From: Gnetum montanum
Lineage: Eukaryota; Streptophyta; Gnetopsida; Gnetales; Gnetaceae
NCBI GenBank assembly: GCA_015680685.1
Contig: MNCI01006063.1
Location: 98,911 to 162,910, forward strand
Reading direction: 5' to 3'
Length of the DNA stretch: 64,000 nt
Positions 47,416-59,739 of this stretch are shown here, one piece after another; the first letter of the stretch is position 1, and each line of letters opens with the position of its first letter. Under the pieces are notes generated by a model. That model saw only the letters and a list, made by a program, of their open reading frames with translations, searched no databases and was not told the DNA's origin. A program made the position numbers and the translations under genes.

Positions 47416-49327
47416 TACCCCACTATTGAATGAAAACTCATCCTCAAGTTCCTTACAAAATATTGGGAAGGTATGAGATTATTGACTAAATGACAACTGA
47501 CGATGACATGGAATGACAGACTCAAAGTGCTTGGTGAACAGATCGACAACAGATTACAACACTAGTGTTCATAACCATTGCAGTGAACACTGTACATAGA
47601 TGACATCCAATCCCTCATTTGACAGCTTGAAGAGAGAGAGAAAAAAGAAAATGAGGTGCATTGCTTCCAATGTCAAAAAATGTGCACACCATTGTTCATC
47701 CATGGCCACATGACTCAGCTTATTCCTTGCATCAATGCTCCAGCTCCAGTCCATCTTGAGTGCTCCCTCCTATCCCAATCCATTGTTCATGTGATTGCCA
47801 TCTACACACACAACATAATCATGAATTAGCAAGGATAGATAAGATATAATACAGTTGATACCTTGCCTCGATATGAAGTACATTGGCTAGGTTGTGGGTA
47901 TGGCAAATACTGGGTTAGAGGTTTGTAACTAATAACCACCCAAGGTGTAGGTGTGAGATACATAATGGAATGAAAATTTTACGACAAGCCCCCACGACTA
48001 AAAGCGAACCTCTGTTAGCAATAGGATGGAAAACTAAAGAAAAAGGAAGATAAGATAAATAACGATGGTGACGCTAATAAAAATGCATAGAAGGAAAGAA
48101 AAAAATAAAAATGGATGTCATGGATAAGGTGAAATGAGAAATAGTTGATTGGAAGAAATGTTTAAAGGAAAGAACTTAACAATTGCTCTAAAAAGAAATG
48201 CCAGTGGGTCCTCCCCAAAGCAAGCCCATGCCCTTTATGCATTGACAAACCCACAAACCAAAGAGTTTGTAGGCTATAACATATGGAGACAATAGTTAGG
48301 AATTCACTCACAAGAATTTACCAAAGAATAACAATGCACCAATTAAGATATAGACTAGTCTTAAAACTAGTAATGAGGTAGAATATGGGAAGCAAGATGG
48401 AAAAGAAGAGAGAATGGAATGGAATGGAATCCTAAAATCAAGGTTGTGTAAAGTCCCTTATGTATTATGTGGTTAAGGTGACTTAATAAAATTTAGTCCA
48501 AATCCAGATTAAAACTAACCACATCTAGTGACCTCACATCAACACACTTGACTAACCCATCCTCCTGAAGCAACAAGAATGCTTTCACAGAGTAACCACC
48601 ATTCTAAAAAGAGAAGAATAGAGAAATATGAAGTGAGAAAGGGCCTTAGTTAAAGGGAACCTTTAGGCATGGATAACGTCTCTTTCTAGTGCCATAACCA
48701 GTGCTTGTAATCCATATTCCTTTATTATGTCTAAGAGGTGTGCTTTGAATTCCCATCCATTTTGTTTTTCTTAAGTGAGAACCATACCATGCAAAGACTT
48801 ATTTGATTTATTAAACTTCCTGATATTAGTTGACAGCGGAATGATGGAAATCCTATGAAAAACATCCAAGCACCCAAGAGAATAGCCAGCACAAATGTGT
48901 TGAATCCCCTTGAAGTCATACCCTTTTCAACCCATTTGAATCTTTCCTTGGTTTGAAGGATACCAAGCCACAAATTCATTAATAGGTTTGATTAGAAAAA
49001 AGGGACAATACACTTCCAAAACAAAGGAAGACCATAGAGTTAAATGGATGAAAGGATCATGCGGACTCATTGCCTATTTTATCAAAAGAAATCATATCCT
49101 AGTATTAGCATTAAAAGTCAAAGGTAAAAACCAAACATTAGCAATCAACACCATTATAGTACAACCCATCATCATGAGGACTTACTATGTGATGAGTGAA
49201 AATAAATCAAACAAAATGTAAGAGAAAGAAATAGCAAAAATGTTAATGATGGTGTAAAAAAAGAATAAGTAAAAATGAAAAATGTGTAAAAAAAAACAAA
49301 AGAAAAGAAACTAAGGGCTTATAATAA
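47416..49327 (-). other. E-D 3' domain between pol and 3' LTR
   Basis: Partly homologous to 14567-17100 of E-B: next to the LTR (CATGGGAGTA or TAGTGGGGTA purine tract), at the GTGGGTCCTCCCCAAAGCA motif near 48205, and near 48905-48930. An 82-codon frame at 48979-48731 has a hydrophobic segment that could span a membrane and shares a G-x-TSRG motif with E-B. It lies where envelope-like ORFs occur in Athila, but the evidence for one is weak. Confidence 0.45.
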
Positions 49328-52300
49328 TTAGCATTGGTGGCCATCTCCCCCATGATTAAGTTGGAAGGAAGAGATTTGAAATAATGAGCAGGGTTGTCCA
49401 TCAACAGGAGTAGTGTTAGTACTGGTCAGTTTAGGCTCATGGAAAGGTTTGGTTTGCTGGATGTTGTCCAATAATTTCTTATCTAGAATTCCAGGTTTAT
49501 AGATCATCATGGCCCTTGATGAGTGGCGAGGTACCCCTACACTCAACCATACGAATACGAGTGTTACACGCACGATCCGGTTGAATTCTGCAGACTAAGT
49601 GCCTACACGCCTTATGGAACACTTAAGGTTAATCGTTCATTGTCTTCCCAAACTTACTTGTATTTTGCATGGTTGCATGGTTAAGTAAGTCTGAGGTATG
49701 TGATTTTTATATCTTTTCTGTTTTATCTCCTATGCTAACGAGGTGAAGGATGAAGAGACTAATTAACTAACTTTAACTAACTAACTAAGCCTTAATTAAC
49801 CTAGCATTAGTATCCGTTCCCACTTACCATTCACACCCTGAACCAATGCAACCTTGGTTACCAAACGCTAGTTGTTACTGGGATCACCAAGCGTAACGCA
49901 CGTGCTTGAAGCAGTCGTACTGAATGCACTTAACTAGGAGAGAAGGTTTGAGAAAGATTTAATCAACTAATAAAGCATTTAAATGATAAAAAATAAATAA
50001 AAATAATTAAAATCCTATTTAGCCTATTCCATGAACTACAAGATTTATCCAAGAAGTTCATCTTTATTTCCATACACAAACTTGTGTTCAGGTACAATAT
50101 TTGCTCGAACAAAGATCTGTTCACTTTGGAGTTCCTACTGCAGGCACATGGAAATTATTCTATCTCTGGAGAGGTAAAATTGCCAGAGTTTCACTATAGT
50201 TTAGGCCTAAACTTTGAAACAAGGGAGAGTCGCCTCTTATTTATAGATTTGATGGTGCACTACAATATCACGTACGCGATATCGTAGGGGAAGACACGAT
50301 ATCGCAGGGGATGCAATATCGTAAAGAACCCTATCTCCTGGTTGGTATTTAACTTTCCTAATTCTTAGGTCATGACATTGTTTGTTGAAGGCCTTGTGTA
50401 GTTCATTGGATGATAGGATAGCTAATCAATTTTCATATAGCAAGTTAAGATTCATTAACCTTTTTTTTTGTGGTAGACTAAGGTCAAGGTTATGGTCACA
50501 TGTTGTAGATAGTGTACGAAGCTCAGCTTGTATAGGAAGTGTTGGAAGTTTACCATACACTAACTCATAGGGAGAGTAGCCTATAGGGAGTTTCCATGTG
50601 GAGTGGTAGGCCCAACGAGCATCATTTATTTTGGTGCTCCATTCTCGCCTATATTTGCTAATGGTTCATGTCAAAAAAATTTTGATTTTCCTATTGGTGA
50701 CTTCGGCTTGGCCATTCGCTTGAGGATGATATGGTGTAGTTATTTTATGCTCAACTCCTAAGCGTTGCATCAACTTTTGAAAAGTCACACCTGTAAAATG
50801 TGTACCATTATTAGAAATAAGTCCATGAGGCATGCCAAACCTATTTACGATTTGTTGTTGTACAAATCATGTAGCGGTAGATGATGTACAGTTAGTAATG
50901 GTGGCTATTTCTACCCATTTTGTAAAATAGTCAACAACAATAATAATGTATGATTTTTCATTGGACATCGGTGTAATAGGCCCCATAAAATTAATACCCC
51001 ATATGTCGAAGGATTCTAAGGGTTGAATCCATTGTTGTGAACCCTCCATTCTAGCAGCCATTCCCCCATCACATTGGTAGTGCTCACAAGATTGAAAAAA
51101 AATGATGGGCATCCCAAAATAATGTAGGCCAATAATATCCTACAAGCAATATTTTAATGGCTATTCAACTCCTAGTGTAATGACCCCCACAAGGGCCCTC
51201 ATGAGCATCTTGGAGAACTTGTAACTGATCTACATTGGGAACACACCATCAAACTAAGCAATTGAAACATACCTTGTAAAGGTGTTTGTTGATTTCTCTG
51301 AAATGTTTGACTTGGTGGAGAAATTGTTGTTTCTTAACATCTAGCCCTTGTGGTGTTACTTGTGTGATAAGATAAGTAAGAATGCTACTATACCAATTTG
51401 AATCTATGGGTGATTGATTGTTTATTACACCTACAAAGAGAAGTTCATCAGGGAAGCAATCAGAAATTAGGTATTTTTCCTCTTTGTTGTCCCATCACAA
51501 CCGAGATAAATGATCAGAAACAACATTCTCGGTGCCTCTATGATCTACTATTGTGGAATTGAACTCTTGCAAGATCACAAGCCATCATATGATGCAAGGG
51601 CTCATCGTTGGTTTATTCATAAGGAACTGAGTTGTACTATGCTTTGTATGTACGAATACCTTATAGCCTAATACATAGTGCCTAAATTTCTCTAGTGCAA
51701 ACACGATGGTCATTAACTCTTTTTCTGTTGTGGTGTAGTTGAGTTGTGCACCAGTAATACTTTGACTTGCATAGTGAATGTAATAGGGATGTTTATGCTC
51801 ATCTAATTGTGTAAGTACGGTTCCTAAAGCAAAATTGGACACGTCAGTCATTATATGGAATGGTTTGGACCAATCAGGAGCTTGTAGAATGGGTGTTTCT
51901 ACGAGATTCTACTTCAAGGTTTGGAAGGCTAACTCACATTTCTCCATCCATTTAAAGGATATGTCCTTTTTTGTTAATTCTACCAATAGTTTTGCAATCT
52001 TTGAAAAGTTCTTGATGAAGTGTCTATAATATCCAGTATGTCCAAGGAATGATCAGACATCTTTTACAGTTTCAAGTTGATGAGTGATTCCTTGGATGAC
52101 TTTAATTTTTTCAAAATCTACCTCTATCCCTATTTGTGAAATTTTATGCCCTAATACAATGCCCTCTTGGACCATTAAGTGACTTTTTTTTACCAATTGA
52201 GCCTTAGGTTGGTTTCAACACATCATTTTAATACTTGTTCCAATCGGTCCAATGCTTGTTCAAAGTTCACTCCATAGGTGGAGAAATCGTCCATAAAAAC

Positions 52301-53700
52301 CTCCACACCATTCCCTATTTGCTACTAAAATATACTGAGAACCAAATGTTGAAACGTTGCTGGAGCATTGCACAAGCCAAATGGCATTTTCCTATATGCA
52401 AATTTCCTCCAAGGACTTGTGAATGTAGTTTTGGCTTAGTCTTCTAATGCTATTTGGATTTGATTGTACCCACTGTAACCATCCAGAAAACTATAGTAAC
52501 AATGCCCTGCAATGGCATCTAAGACTTGGTCAACAAATGGTAATGGGAAATGATCTTTAAATGTTGCCATGTTTAGTAGCCTAAAGTCTATACACACCCT
52601 TCATTTACCATCTTTTTTAGGAAAAATGACTAATGGACTAACCCATTCACTATCAAAAATGGGATAGATGAACCCAGCCTTCAAAAGTTGTTCAATTTCT
52701 TCCTTAACTACTTGCTTAAGCTTTGGGTTCAGTCATCTTTACGGTTGTCATCGAGGCTTCATAGATAGGTTAATGTAAATTCTATGCTGGCATATCCTAG
52801 GATCTATTCTGGTTAATTTGAAATATGACCAAGCAAAGGCTTTTGACCATTTGTTTACCATCTTCAGTAGTATTTCTTTTTGTTGAGGAGTGAGCTTAGC
52901 ATTAATGATTACTGATTTTTCATTCTTGAGAAATGCATACTCCATATCGGTGGGCAATGATTTTAATTCAAGAGGCTCTTGGTTAAACTCATTAGGGATT
53001 TCCAACTTCCCATAGTTGATATTTTTGGTGTTAGTACTTGGAAGTTGGCGATGGACTTGCTCTAATGCATCTATGCTATCGATATAGGCACAAGTCAAGC
53101 TCTCAGTTGGTTCCATGCATAAAGTTGAATTGCTCTCTAGGTCAACTTTCAGCCACTCAGTGCCTTCCTATCTTGTGGCTACTATATATAGGCATCTTTG
53201 TATGTCAGTTACTTGTGCACACTGGTTGCATGCAAGTAATGTTAAGCATTGTACAAACTAGGACTTCTGCACGCAATTGCACCGTGTGTCACTGTATGCA
53301 ATGCATGGAACTTTCTTCTTCTTGATCTTCCCATATGCATTTTCTTTTGATATCTCTAGGGAAAGATCACATATTCCCAGGTGCACATCAATCATACTTA
53401 TCCATGCTCTTTCCATTATGATTGGAAAGTCCCCCCTGTAGTTGTTAACTTGAATCACTAGGAAATCGGCTAGATACGACCACCCACAAACAATGGTGAC
53501 AATGTCATCCATTAGTTCCAATGGAACAGTGATGGACTAGTCGGCCAACTCTAAACGAGTATTACTTTTCTTTAGCGGGGGTAGGTTCCAAGCTTTATAA
53601 ATTTCTTGGAAGATCAAATTAACACCAGAACCTGAATCCAAAAGAGCTTTGCAAGGCTCATTTCTAGCAATTTACAAATAACTAAGAGGACTTTTGAGAT
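49328..53700 (-). pseudogene. E-D pol: protease, RT, RNase H, integrase
   Basis: Protease active site LLDSGSGVNLI with D-S-G at 53630-53638. RT is carried by sequence from about 53116, with the catalytic F-M-D-D at 52286-52297. RNase H is at 51851-51585. The integrase core at 51112-50640 has WGI-N-FMGP and VVDYFTKWVE, then an S-N-N-GTHF segment and HPQANGQAEV. The first two catalytic Asp of the D,D-35-E triad are thus both Asn, with the Glu kept. The C-terminal part is cut by a solo LTR at 49517-50327 and resumes in frame, ending with TAA at 49328-49330. A few further stops (for example one TAG in the protease) are of the CAG type. Inactive. Confidence 0.8.
49512..50332 (-). mobile_element. 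Solo LTR (49517-50327) with its target duplication
   Basis: The LTR starts TGATGAGTGGCGAGGTACCCC on the + strand and resembles the E-B and E-D LTRs throughout, including GATATCG units (50265-50322), the TATAAATAAGAGG box (about 50238-50250) and an AATAAA signal. It is flanked by GCCCT (49512-49516) and ACCCT (50328-50332). Removing it and one flank copy restores the integrase frame of E-D. The right LTR terminus no longer reads CATCA, so it is diverged there. Confidence 0.75.
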
Positions 53701-54313
53701 CAGAGAATTTCCTAGGAAGATGGCCAGATTTAATCCAATCAGTGATGGTGTGGGTTAACATAATAGTATGCGTTGAGTGCAATTTTTGGTTCGAAGGAAG
53801 CTCCAAAGATTCAAACAATGATAAGGTGTTTGGATAATTAGTTGCTTGTGGTTGTAAGGACTTGGTTGGATTGTTGGTTCTAAAGAAAGGTCTCTTCTTT
53901 GATCGTTTGTCCGAACCAGTAGTAGGTTGAAGATTGATAGCCCTTGTAGCGTTATGTTGCTACAGCTAGGTAGGAAGCTCACCATGCATAGTTGGAGTAG
54001 GTGGTAATGGAGCCGAGGGTGGAAAAGATGCAGATAGATGAGAAGGATAGTACGTTTGTGGAGCATGACCCTGAGAAGAATAAGTTCTATAATACTCAAG
54101 GATCTAGTAGTGAGGCTGAAAAGAAATGTGACTAGTAAAGTCACATGGAGAGACTGGCTGTTGAATGTAATACCCATATGGGTCGAGTTGATGGTAAAGG
54201 TACTATTGACGTGGTGGTGGCATTCCCCGTGGTTGTGGGTGTTTCCACTATTGATACTGTTCATTCAGTTGTGATGAAGCTCCACTCAGATAATATGTCA
54301 AGGGTTGGTGAAA

Positions 54314-56294
54314 CTACCTTGGGTTACCTTGAGGATAAGGTAACCTTCTAGGTGTTTGTTGTCTATTTAATCGTGGGTTTAGTGCATACACCCTAGGCTC
54401 TTGTAGATGTGACACCATTGGGCAACATCCCTTAGGATAGTCATATTGGTAAATCTCACATCCACCATCATTGTCTGTGTCTAAATCCACAACTTCTTCA
54501 ACGACTGCAACCTTGCCCTTACCCTTATTATGTGCATAATCAACTTCTTTCTTTTTCCTTCTCTCTCGGTCACTACTTTGTTCTCTAGACTCCTTTACTA
54601 TTTTTAGGATAGTTTGAAATTTTTCATTTAGGGAGTTCCACATTTGATCTACCTTTTTCAATACTTCTGATGCAAATTTTTGAATGGGCAAGGTCTTTCT
54701 ATTTATCAACTCTTCAAGTGATGACTCTTCTTCATCTTCACAAAATCTAATTTCCTTCTTTCGGAGGGAAGGATCTTTGTTGTACTTCTCTACACTTTCT
54801 CTTTTTCTCAACCCACCTTCCTCCTTGGCAACTGGCTCCAACAATCTTTGTATTTGATGGGCTCTGAGCTCATATAGCCTTCCTTGGGCATAAGTCCCAA
54901 GGGTTCTTCATGTCTTGTACCTAAGCCCATCTACGAGATGACATAGTCGTTCCTTTTGCAAGTAACCATGGCCAAGGCAACAATGTAATAATGAATAATA
55001 TCAGCCCATGGTAGCATCCAAGGGTTCATGTCCTCCTTATTTCCATCCTTGGATTTTCTTACCAAGTTGGACACTCGGGAGTACATTTGATACTTATCAT
55101 TGAATAGCTCCAACATGGTACTCCATCAACAAATGGATTTCAGTTCTAAGGAACGATACTAGCTTTCTACCTCCTTGATTAGTGTGCATAGAAAAAACTT
55201 TAGCTTTTGACACTCATTTTCTATATTTTGCAAGGCACATGTGTCATGGAATGCTTGTAAATGGTTTTGAGGATTAGCATTGTATCCCCCTTCAAATCGT
55301 GGGGTGTTATTCATGTCTAGTCTTTGGATCCTACTATCTTTCTGGTGCCTTGTTAGGATCCTAACAACCTCTATTATATTTAACATACTTTGGGTGGTGA
55401 TTAGGGGTCCATTGTGATCATGCTACCTATGGTATCTATGATGCCTATGCTGTTTCCTACTCTTCCTTCTTTCACGATGTGTCTCTCCAGAATGCCCTCA
55501 CCCACTTTCTCTATTGTTTTGTCAATGATTTCTATCTTGCCTACCATTGTTCTCATGGTCTCACCCTCTACGACTACATTTAGATCTCGAAGGAGAGGGG
55601 AAAGAAGATGATGAAGGTGAAGAGGAAGGAGGACTATCACCATGATAGTGCTTTCACCTTCTCTTTGATGGTCACGGCCTTGGTTGCAGTCATGATCAGA
55701 ATGTTTGTCATTGTCATGCATTCATGTTCCTTTTTTAGACCTTTTGTGTCCATTGGTATCAAAATCTGGGTTATGAATAGTTGAGTGAAGATTTTGATAC
55801 TCAACTCCTTGATAGAAATCAGGGAGAGGAACATCATTTTGTGAAAAGTCTCCCAAGACAGGTTCACCACCATCATTTTCACTTAGGACATACAAGACAT
55901 CTTGAGACCACTTCCCCATCAAGGATTTGTTATGTCTTTCCTATTGTAGATCCCTCTAGGATTGTGCCTTTGTGGGTTGATACTCTTTTGAATCTTGTTC
56001 ATGCATAATGTACTCTAACAATAAGTGTTACATACCAATTCATGTGAAAGCATGAAGAAGCATGCTCGAGATTGAGTGATCAAGAGGTAACACTATGTTA
56101 CCTTATAAATCACGCCATCACAGCTATTCATCCTAGTGGAGGATAAAGGTAAAGTTTGGTACATACTCATTAGGATGAGCATATACCATGTGAAACTATG
56201 GGAGCACTGGTGGATCATCATGTGCACCCCACCTCTGATTGTTCATGGTATTAGACCTAGTCGGTGAAGCACTCTCATAAGAAGAAGAAGACAT
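54314..56294 (-). pseudogene. E-D gag
   Basis: Starts with an ATG at 56294, about 120 bp after the primer site, and begins with a Ser-rich stretch. A His/Arg-rich region lies around 55700-55400, capsid fragments at 55386-54931, and a Lys/Glu-rich region within the long uninterrupted frame 54844-54314. The position of the zinc knuckle (54422-54460) reads C-x2-Y-x3-Y-x4-C, so two of the four metal ligands present in E-B have been lost by transitions (TGC-type to TAC, CAC-type to TAT). Several stops and at least one frameshift occur. Confidence 0.7.
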
Positions 56295-56412
56295 GATTGA
56301 TTACTTAGTGTGTAGTACTCTTTTTTGGTGATTGTAGGATAGCTAACTTTAAGGGTTCATTCCAATGATGGAAAGATTTCCTAAGTTCTAATCATTGCAC
56401 AAATAACAAAAT

Positions 56413-56430
56413 CCTTGGCAACGGTGCCAA
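56413..56430 (-). promoter_or_regulatory. E-D primer binding site (tRNA-Asp)
   Basis: On the - strand it reads TTGGCACCGTTGCCAAGG, three G-to-A changes from the tRNA-Asp complement, directly at the LTR end. Confidence 0.85.
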
Positions 56431-57303
56431 TGATGAGTAGCGAGGTACCCCTATGCCCAACCATACAAATATGAGCGTTCACGCATGATCCGGACAAACT
56501 TTAAGGATTAAGTGCTTATGCGCCTATGTAGAACAAGGATGAGTTATGCAATCGTTGTCTTCCCAAGCTTACTTGTAAGGCACAATTGTATGGTTAAGTA
56601 AACTTGAGGTGTATGATTTTTTATGTTTTTCTTTTATATTTTCTATCCTAGTCTCCTAAGTGTGTGCAATGAAAATATTTAATTAACTAATGGGTTTTGT
56701 AACTCTAATGTGAATCAAATCCTAATACCAGCATCCGTTCCCACTATCCAAACACATCCTGAACTAGTGTAACAAAACTGGGGTTACCAAACGTTAGCCG
56801 TTACTGGGTTACCAAGTGTTCCACATATGCTCAAGGTGGTTGTGCTAAGTGTGCTAAATAATTGATAATTGATAATTAATAATTCTTATGGAAATAACAT
56901 TAATTAACTACTGAAAGCATCAAATAATAGTAAACAACATTAAATGCAATAATTAAGCTATTCTAAATGTTGCAAGGTTTATCACAAAGTTCATCTTTAT
57001 TTTTGGACACAAGGTGTGCTTAGGTACACAATGCTTGAATAAAGATCTATTCACTCTATGACTCCTACTACAAGCACTTAGAAATAATTCTAACTCTAGA
57101 ATAGAAAAACTACAAGAGTTTAGCTAAGGGACTAAAAAAACTACCCCTCAAGACCATGTGCCCCTATCTCTTATTTATAGCCAACGAAACAGGCTCTGAC
57201 ATTGCATGTCTATTGTCACTTGGCCCATTTGATATTGCATGTCTGATATCAAGGATCCAATATTATGGGTCTGATATCGGGTCACTTATTTGGTGATTCA
57301 TTA
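56431..57303 (-). repeat. E-D 5' LTR (873 bp)
   Basis: Partner of 46528-47415 with the same TATA box (near 57168-57178) and AATAAA signal. The right terminus reads GATTCATTA in place of GACTCATCA, again C-to-T changes. Confidence 0.9.
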
Positions 57304-57308
57304 TCTTC
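57304..57308. repeat. E-D target-site duplication, right copy
   Basis: TCTTC, partner of CCTTC at 46523-46527. Confidence 0.75.
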
Positions 57309-58626
57309 CTTAATTGTGAATTGTGCTCTCCCCATCATGCAAAACATTGAAGGCATTTCTATAGTCTTTGTTAATACCACTCCTCAAAAGGAGTGGTATG
57401 ATGATATCAAGTTTTACCTAATGCATGGTGAATCTTCATAGGACTTGACTACTTCTCAAAAGGACATTGTACATAAAATATCCAAATAGTATGTCATCAT
57501 AGGCAATAACACATTATGTTGATGGTCTTATGATGGTGTATTGTTAGTGTGCTTGGGCAAAATTGAAGCCCACACAATTGTTGAGCAAGTCCATGAAGGT
57601 GTATGTGGGGGACATATAGGACCTAGAGCCATGCCCATAGACATTAGGTAATTAGGTTATTATTGGCCCGATGAAAGTGATTACTTGTAAAAGGTTAAAA
57701 ATTGTGATACCTATCAACAACATAGCAACCTAATACATGTTCCACCATCTGAGTTACACACTACTCAGATAACTTGGTCATTTCAATGGTGGGGACTTAA
57801 CATTATTAGATCAAAAATGCCTAGGTCTCCTGCATGGCATAGCTTTCTCATCATTACAACTGAATATTTTACAAAGGGTTGAAGCTATTTCCCTAAGGAA
57901 GACAACATCCCAACAAGTCTATAGATTCATACTAGATAACATAGTAGCCTATTTTGGCATACCTTTAACCATAGTCATAGATAATGGACCGTAGTTTAGC
58001 AACCAAGAAATGCAAGCCTTTTTGCAAGACCTAGACATTAAACATTCCTTTTCATTGTCATACTACCCTCAAGCCAATGGAAAATCTGAAGCTAGCAACA
58101 AGGTCATCATAAACTTTCTTAACAAGATGCTAAACAATAGTTGACACAAATTGCATGACTGACTTGTGCACACACTTTGGACCTATCGAACCACCTTTCG
58201 AACTACAACTAATGTCCCCACATATAGCCTAGTTTATGGATATAAAGTTGTTTTGCCTCTTGCATTGTAAGTTCCATCACTCAGAGTGGCTTTATTTGAC
58301 TTCATCAATGATGAGAAAAATAAGGAGCTATGTACCATTGACCGTGATTTTATGGAAGAGTAGCATATACAAATGCTTGCTCACATTGAATGATACCAAG
58401 AGAGGTAAAAGCAATAGCATTATCATAACCTAAATAAATGAAAGATTAAAAATACTTGGTCCTCAAGGTTGTTTGTGAACATGCACACAAATTCTCAACC
58501 AATTGGGAGGGACCTTTCTTGGTTGCCAAAGCCTATGACAACATAGCCTTCAAAGTTGTAGACATTGATGGGAATGAATTGGCTAATCCAGTCAACCATT
58601 CCTATCTCAAGCCTTATTACGTTTGA
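57309..58626 (+). pseudogene. E-F: Tat-like integrase, right part
   Basis: The + frame continues from 46527 into a linker (QKEWYDD near 57390), then an HHCC zinc region (HEGVCGGH near 57590, then C-D-T-Y near 57707, where the last Cys is Tyr by a TGT-to-TAT change). The core follows: WWGL-N-II at 57787-57807 with the first Asp changed to Asn, VIDNGP near 57980 with the second Asp kept, and a PQANGKSEA region with Glu kept. The C-terminal part includes an RTTFRTTTN-VPTYSLVYG-like segment and ends at a TGA near 58624 after an HSYLKPYYV-type end. At least one frameshift lies near 57880. No longer functional. Confidence 0.75.
57374..57399. repeat. Hairpin: 10-bp perfect stem, 6-nt loop
   Basis: ATACCACTCC (57374-57383) and GGAGTGGTAT (57390-57399) around TCAAAA, inside E-F coding sequence. 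It shares the ATACCACTC core with the hairpin at 1096-1141. Confidence 0.7.
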
Positions 58627-59739
58627 CTTGATCTTCTTTATAGGTAAATCAACAAGTTGACATTAACAACCTTACAACTCATGACAAGTGAGCCTACACA
58701 ATCTTGATCTCTCTTAATCTCTTTATTTAGCATAATAAATGAACTACAAGTTTTGTAAATCTAATGCACAATGCACATATCTCTCTATGTTGTAATGATA
58801 GTGCCCTACAATGGCCTAGTTTTCTTGTTATCTCATATATAACCTTATGCAATGTATTGTAATGACATGTTTTCTTTGTCTTGATTTATTATTCTCTTGG
58901 AGTTGTTCTTGCAGGATGAAGCCTAAAGTCATCATGAAGGTGCAACTCATTGTGGCACCAAGTTACCATGTGACCTTGATGCATGAGATTTGGTTAGCTT
59001 ATCTTGTAGTACCAAGAGTGCTTGTCTCATATCACCTTCATTACCACTCCTTAAGCCCAATCCCATAGCCTAATCATGACCTTCCTTACCCTAAACCAAA
59101 TGATGATTCATGTTTTACATTCATGCATCGTGGTCATGTGACATCTCCTTCATCATGCTCTACTATCAAGTTCATTGGATGTAACTCATTTCATCCAATA
59201 AGAAAACCAAATTAAGCTTAGCATTGACAATGAAACCCAATGAAGGTTTTACCTTGTAAAAAAATGGGGAAGCAAATTTTCAAGAATTTGAAAGGCTAAT
59301 GAAGCCCAAAAGACAAATCAATAGCTTCAAACATATAAAGGGAGAAGCCTAATGGCCAAAAAAGTCTTGGAGAAAAGTGTTGGTTCTTCAAAAACATTAT
59401 CGAGTTACCATCATTTTGAAACACAAAGCATGAAGATCTCATTGATCATTCAACATGTCACTGCCATATCATAACCATGATGCCAACATGTGGAATTCAT
59501 TTTAATCCCTGTAACCATTTCCTCATGACCAAATATAGCCTTTATCCCATATCATCCCATCATGATCTTATCTTACCACTACAAACACTCTTTTGGTTTG
59601 GTTCGACACCTATGGAATCCAGTATGGAGAGGAAACACTGGTGGAAAACCTACAATGGTGAAACACCATCAAATTTTGGCCATTGCATCTTGATTGCAAA
59701 TTTGTCTAAGTGTCAACACAAGGAATGTTTTTTCTAAGT
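58627..59739 (+). other. 3' flank of the E-F integrase, no gene
   Basis: Likely the 3' untranslated region of E-F and the start of a long LTR. An AAAAAAATGGGGAAGC tract near 59261-59276 is a possible polypurine tract. No coding motif in the short frames here. Confidence 0.35.

Larger units (their letters stand above)
46528..57303 (-). mobile_element. E-D: Athila/Tat-like gypsy element, 10.8 kb
   Basis: Element on the - strand with LTRs 56431-57303 (5') and 46528-47415 (3'), a tRNA-Asp primer site, a gag from an ATG at 56294, pol from about 53700 to a stop at 49328, and a 3' domain of about 1.9 kb before the 3' LTR. A solo LTR of a related element splits the integrase. It is inserted in the pol of E-F with a 5-bp target duplication. 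Domain order and primer tRNA point to the Athila/Tat group. Stops and lost integrase Asp residues make it inactive. Confidence 0.85.

Noticed and set aside
54038-56008. + strand ORFs over the E-D gag
   Set aside because: Antisense shadows of the gag frames on the - strand.
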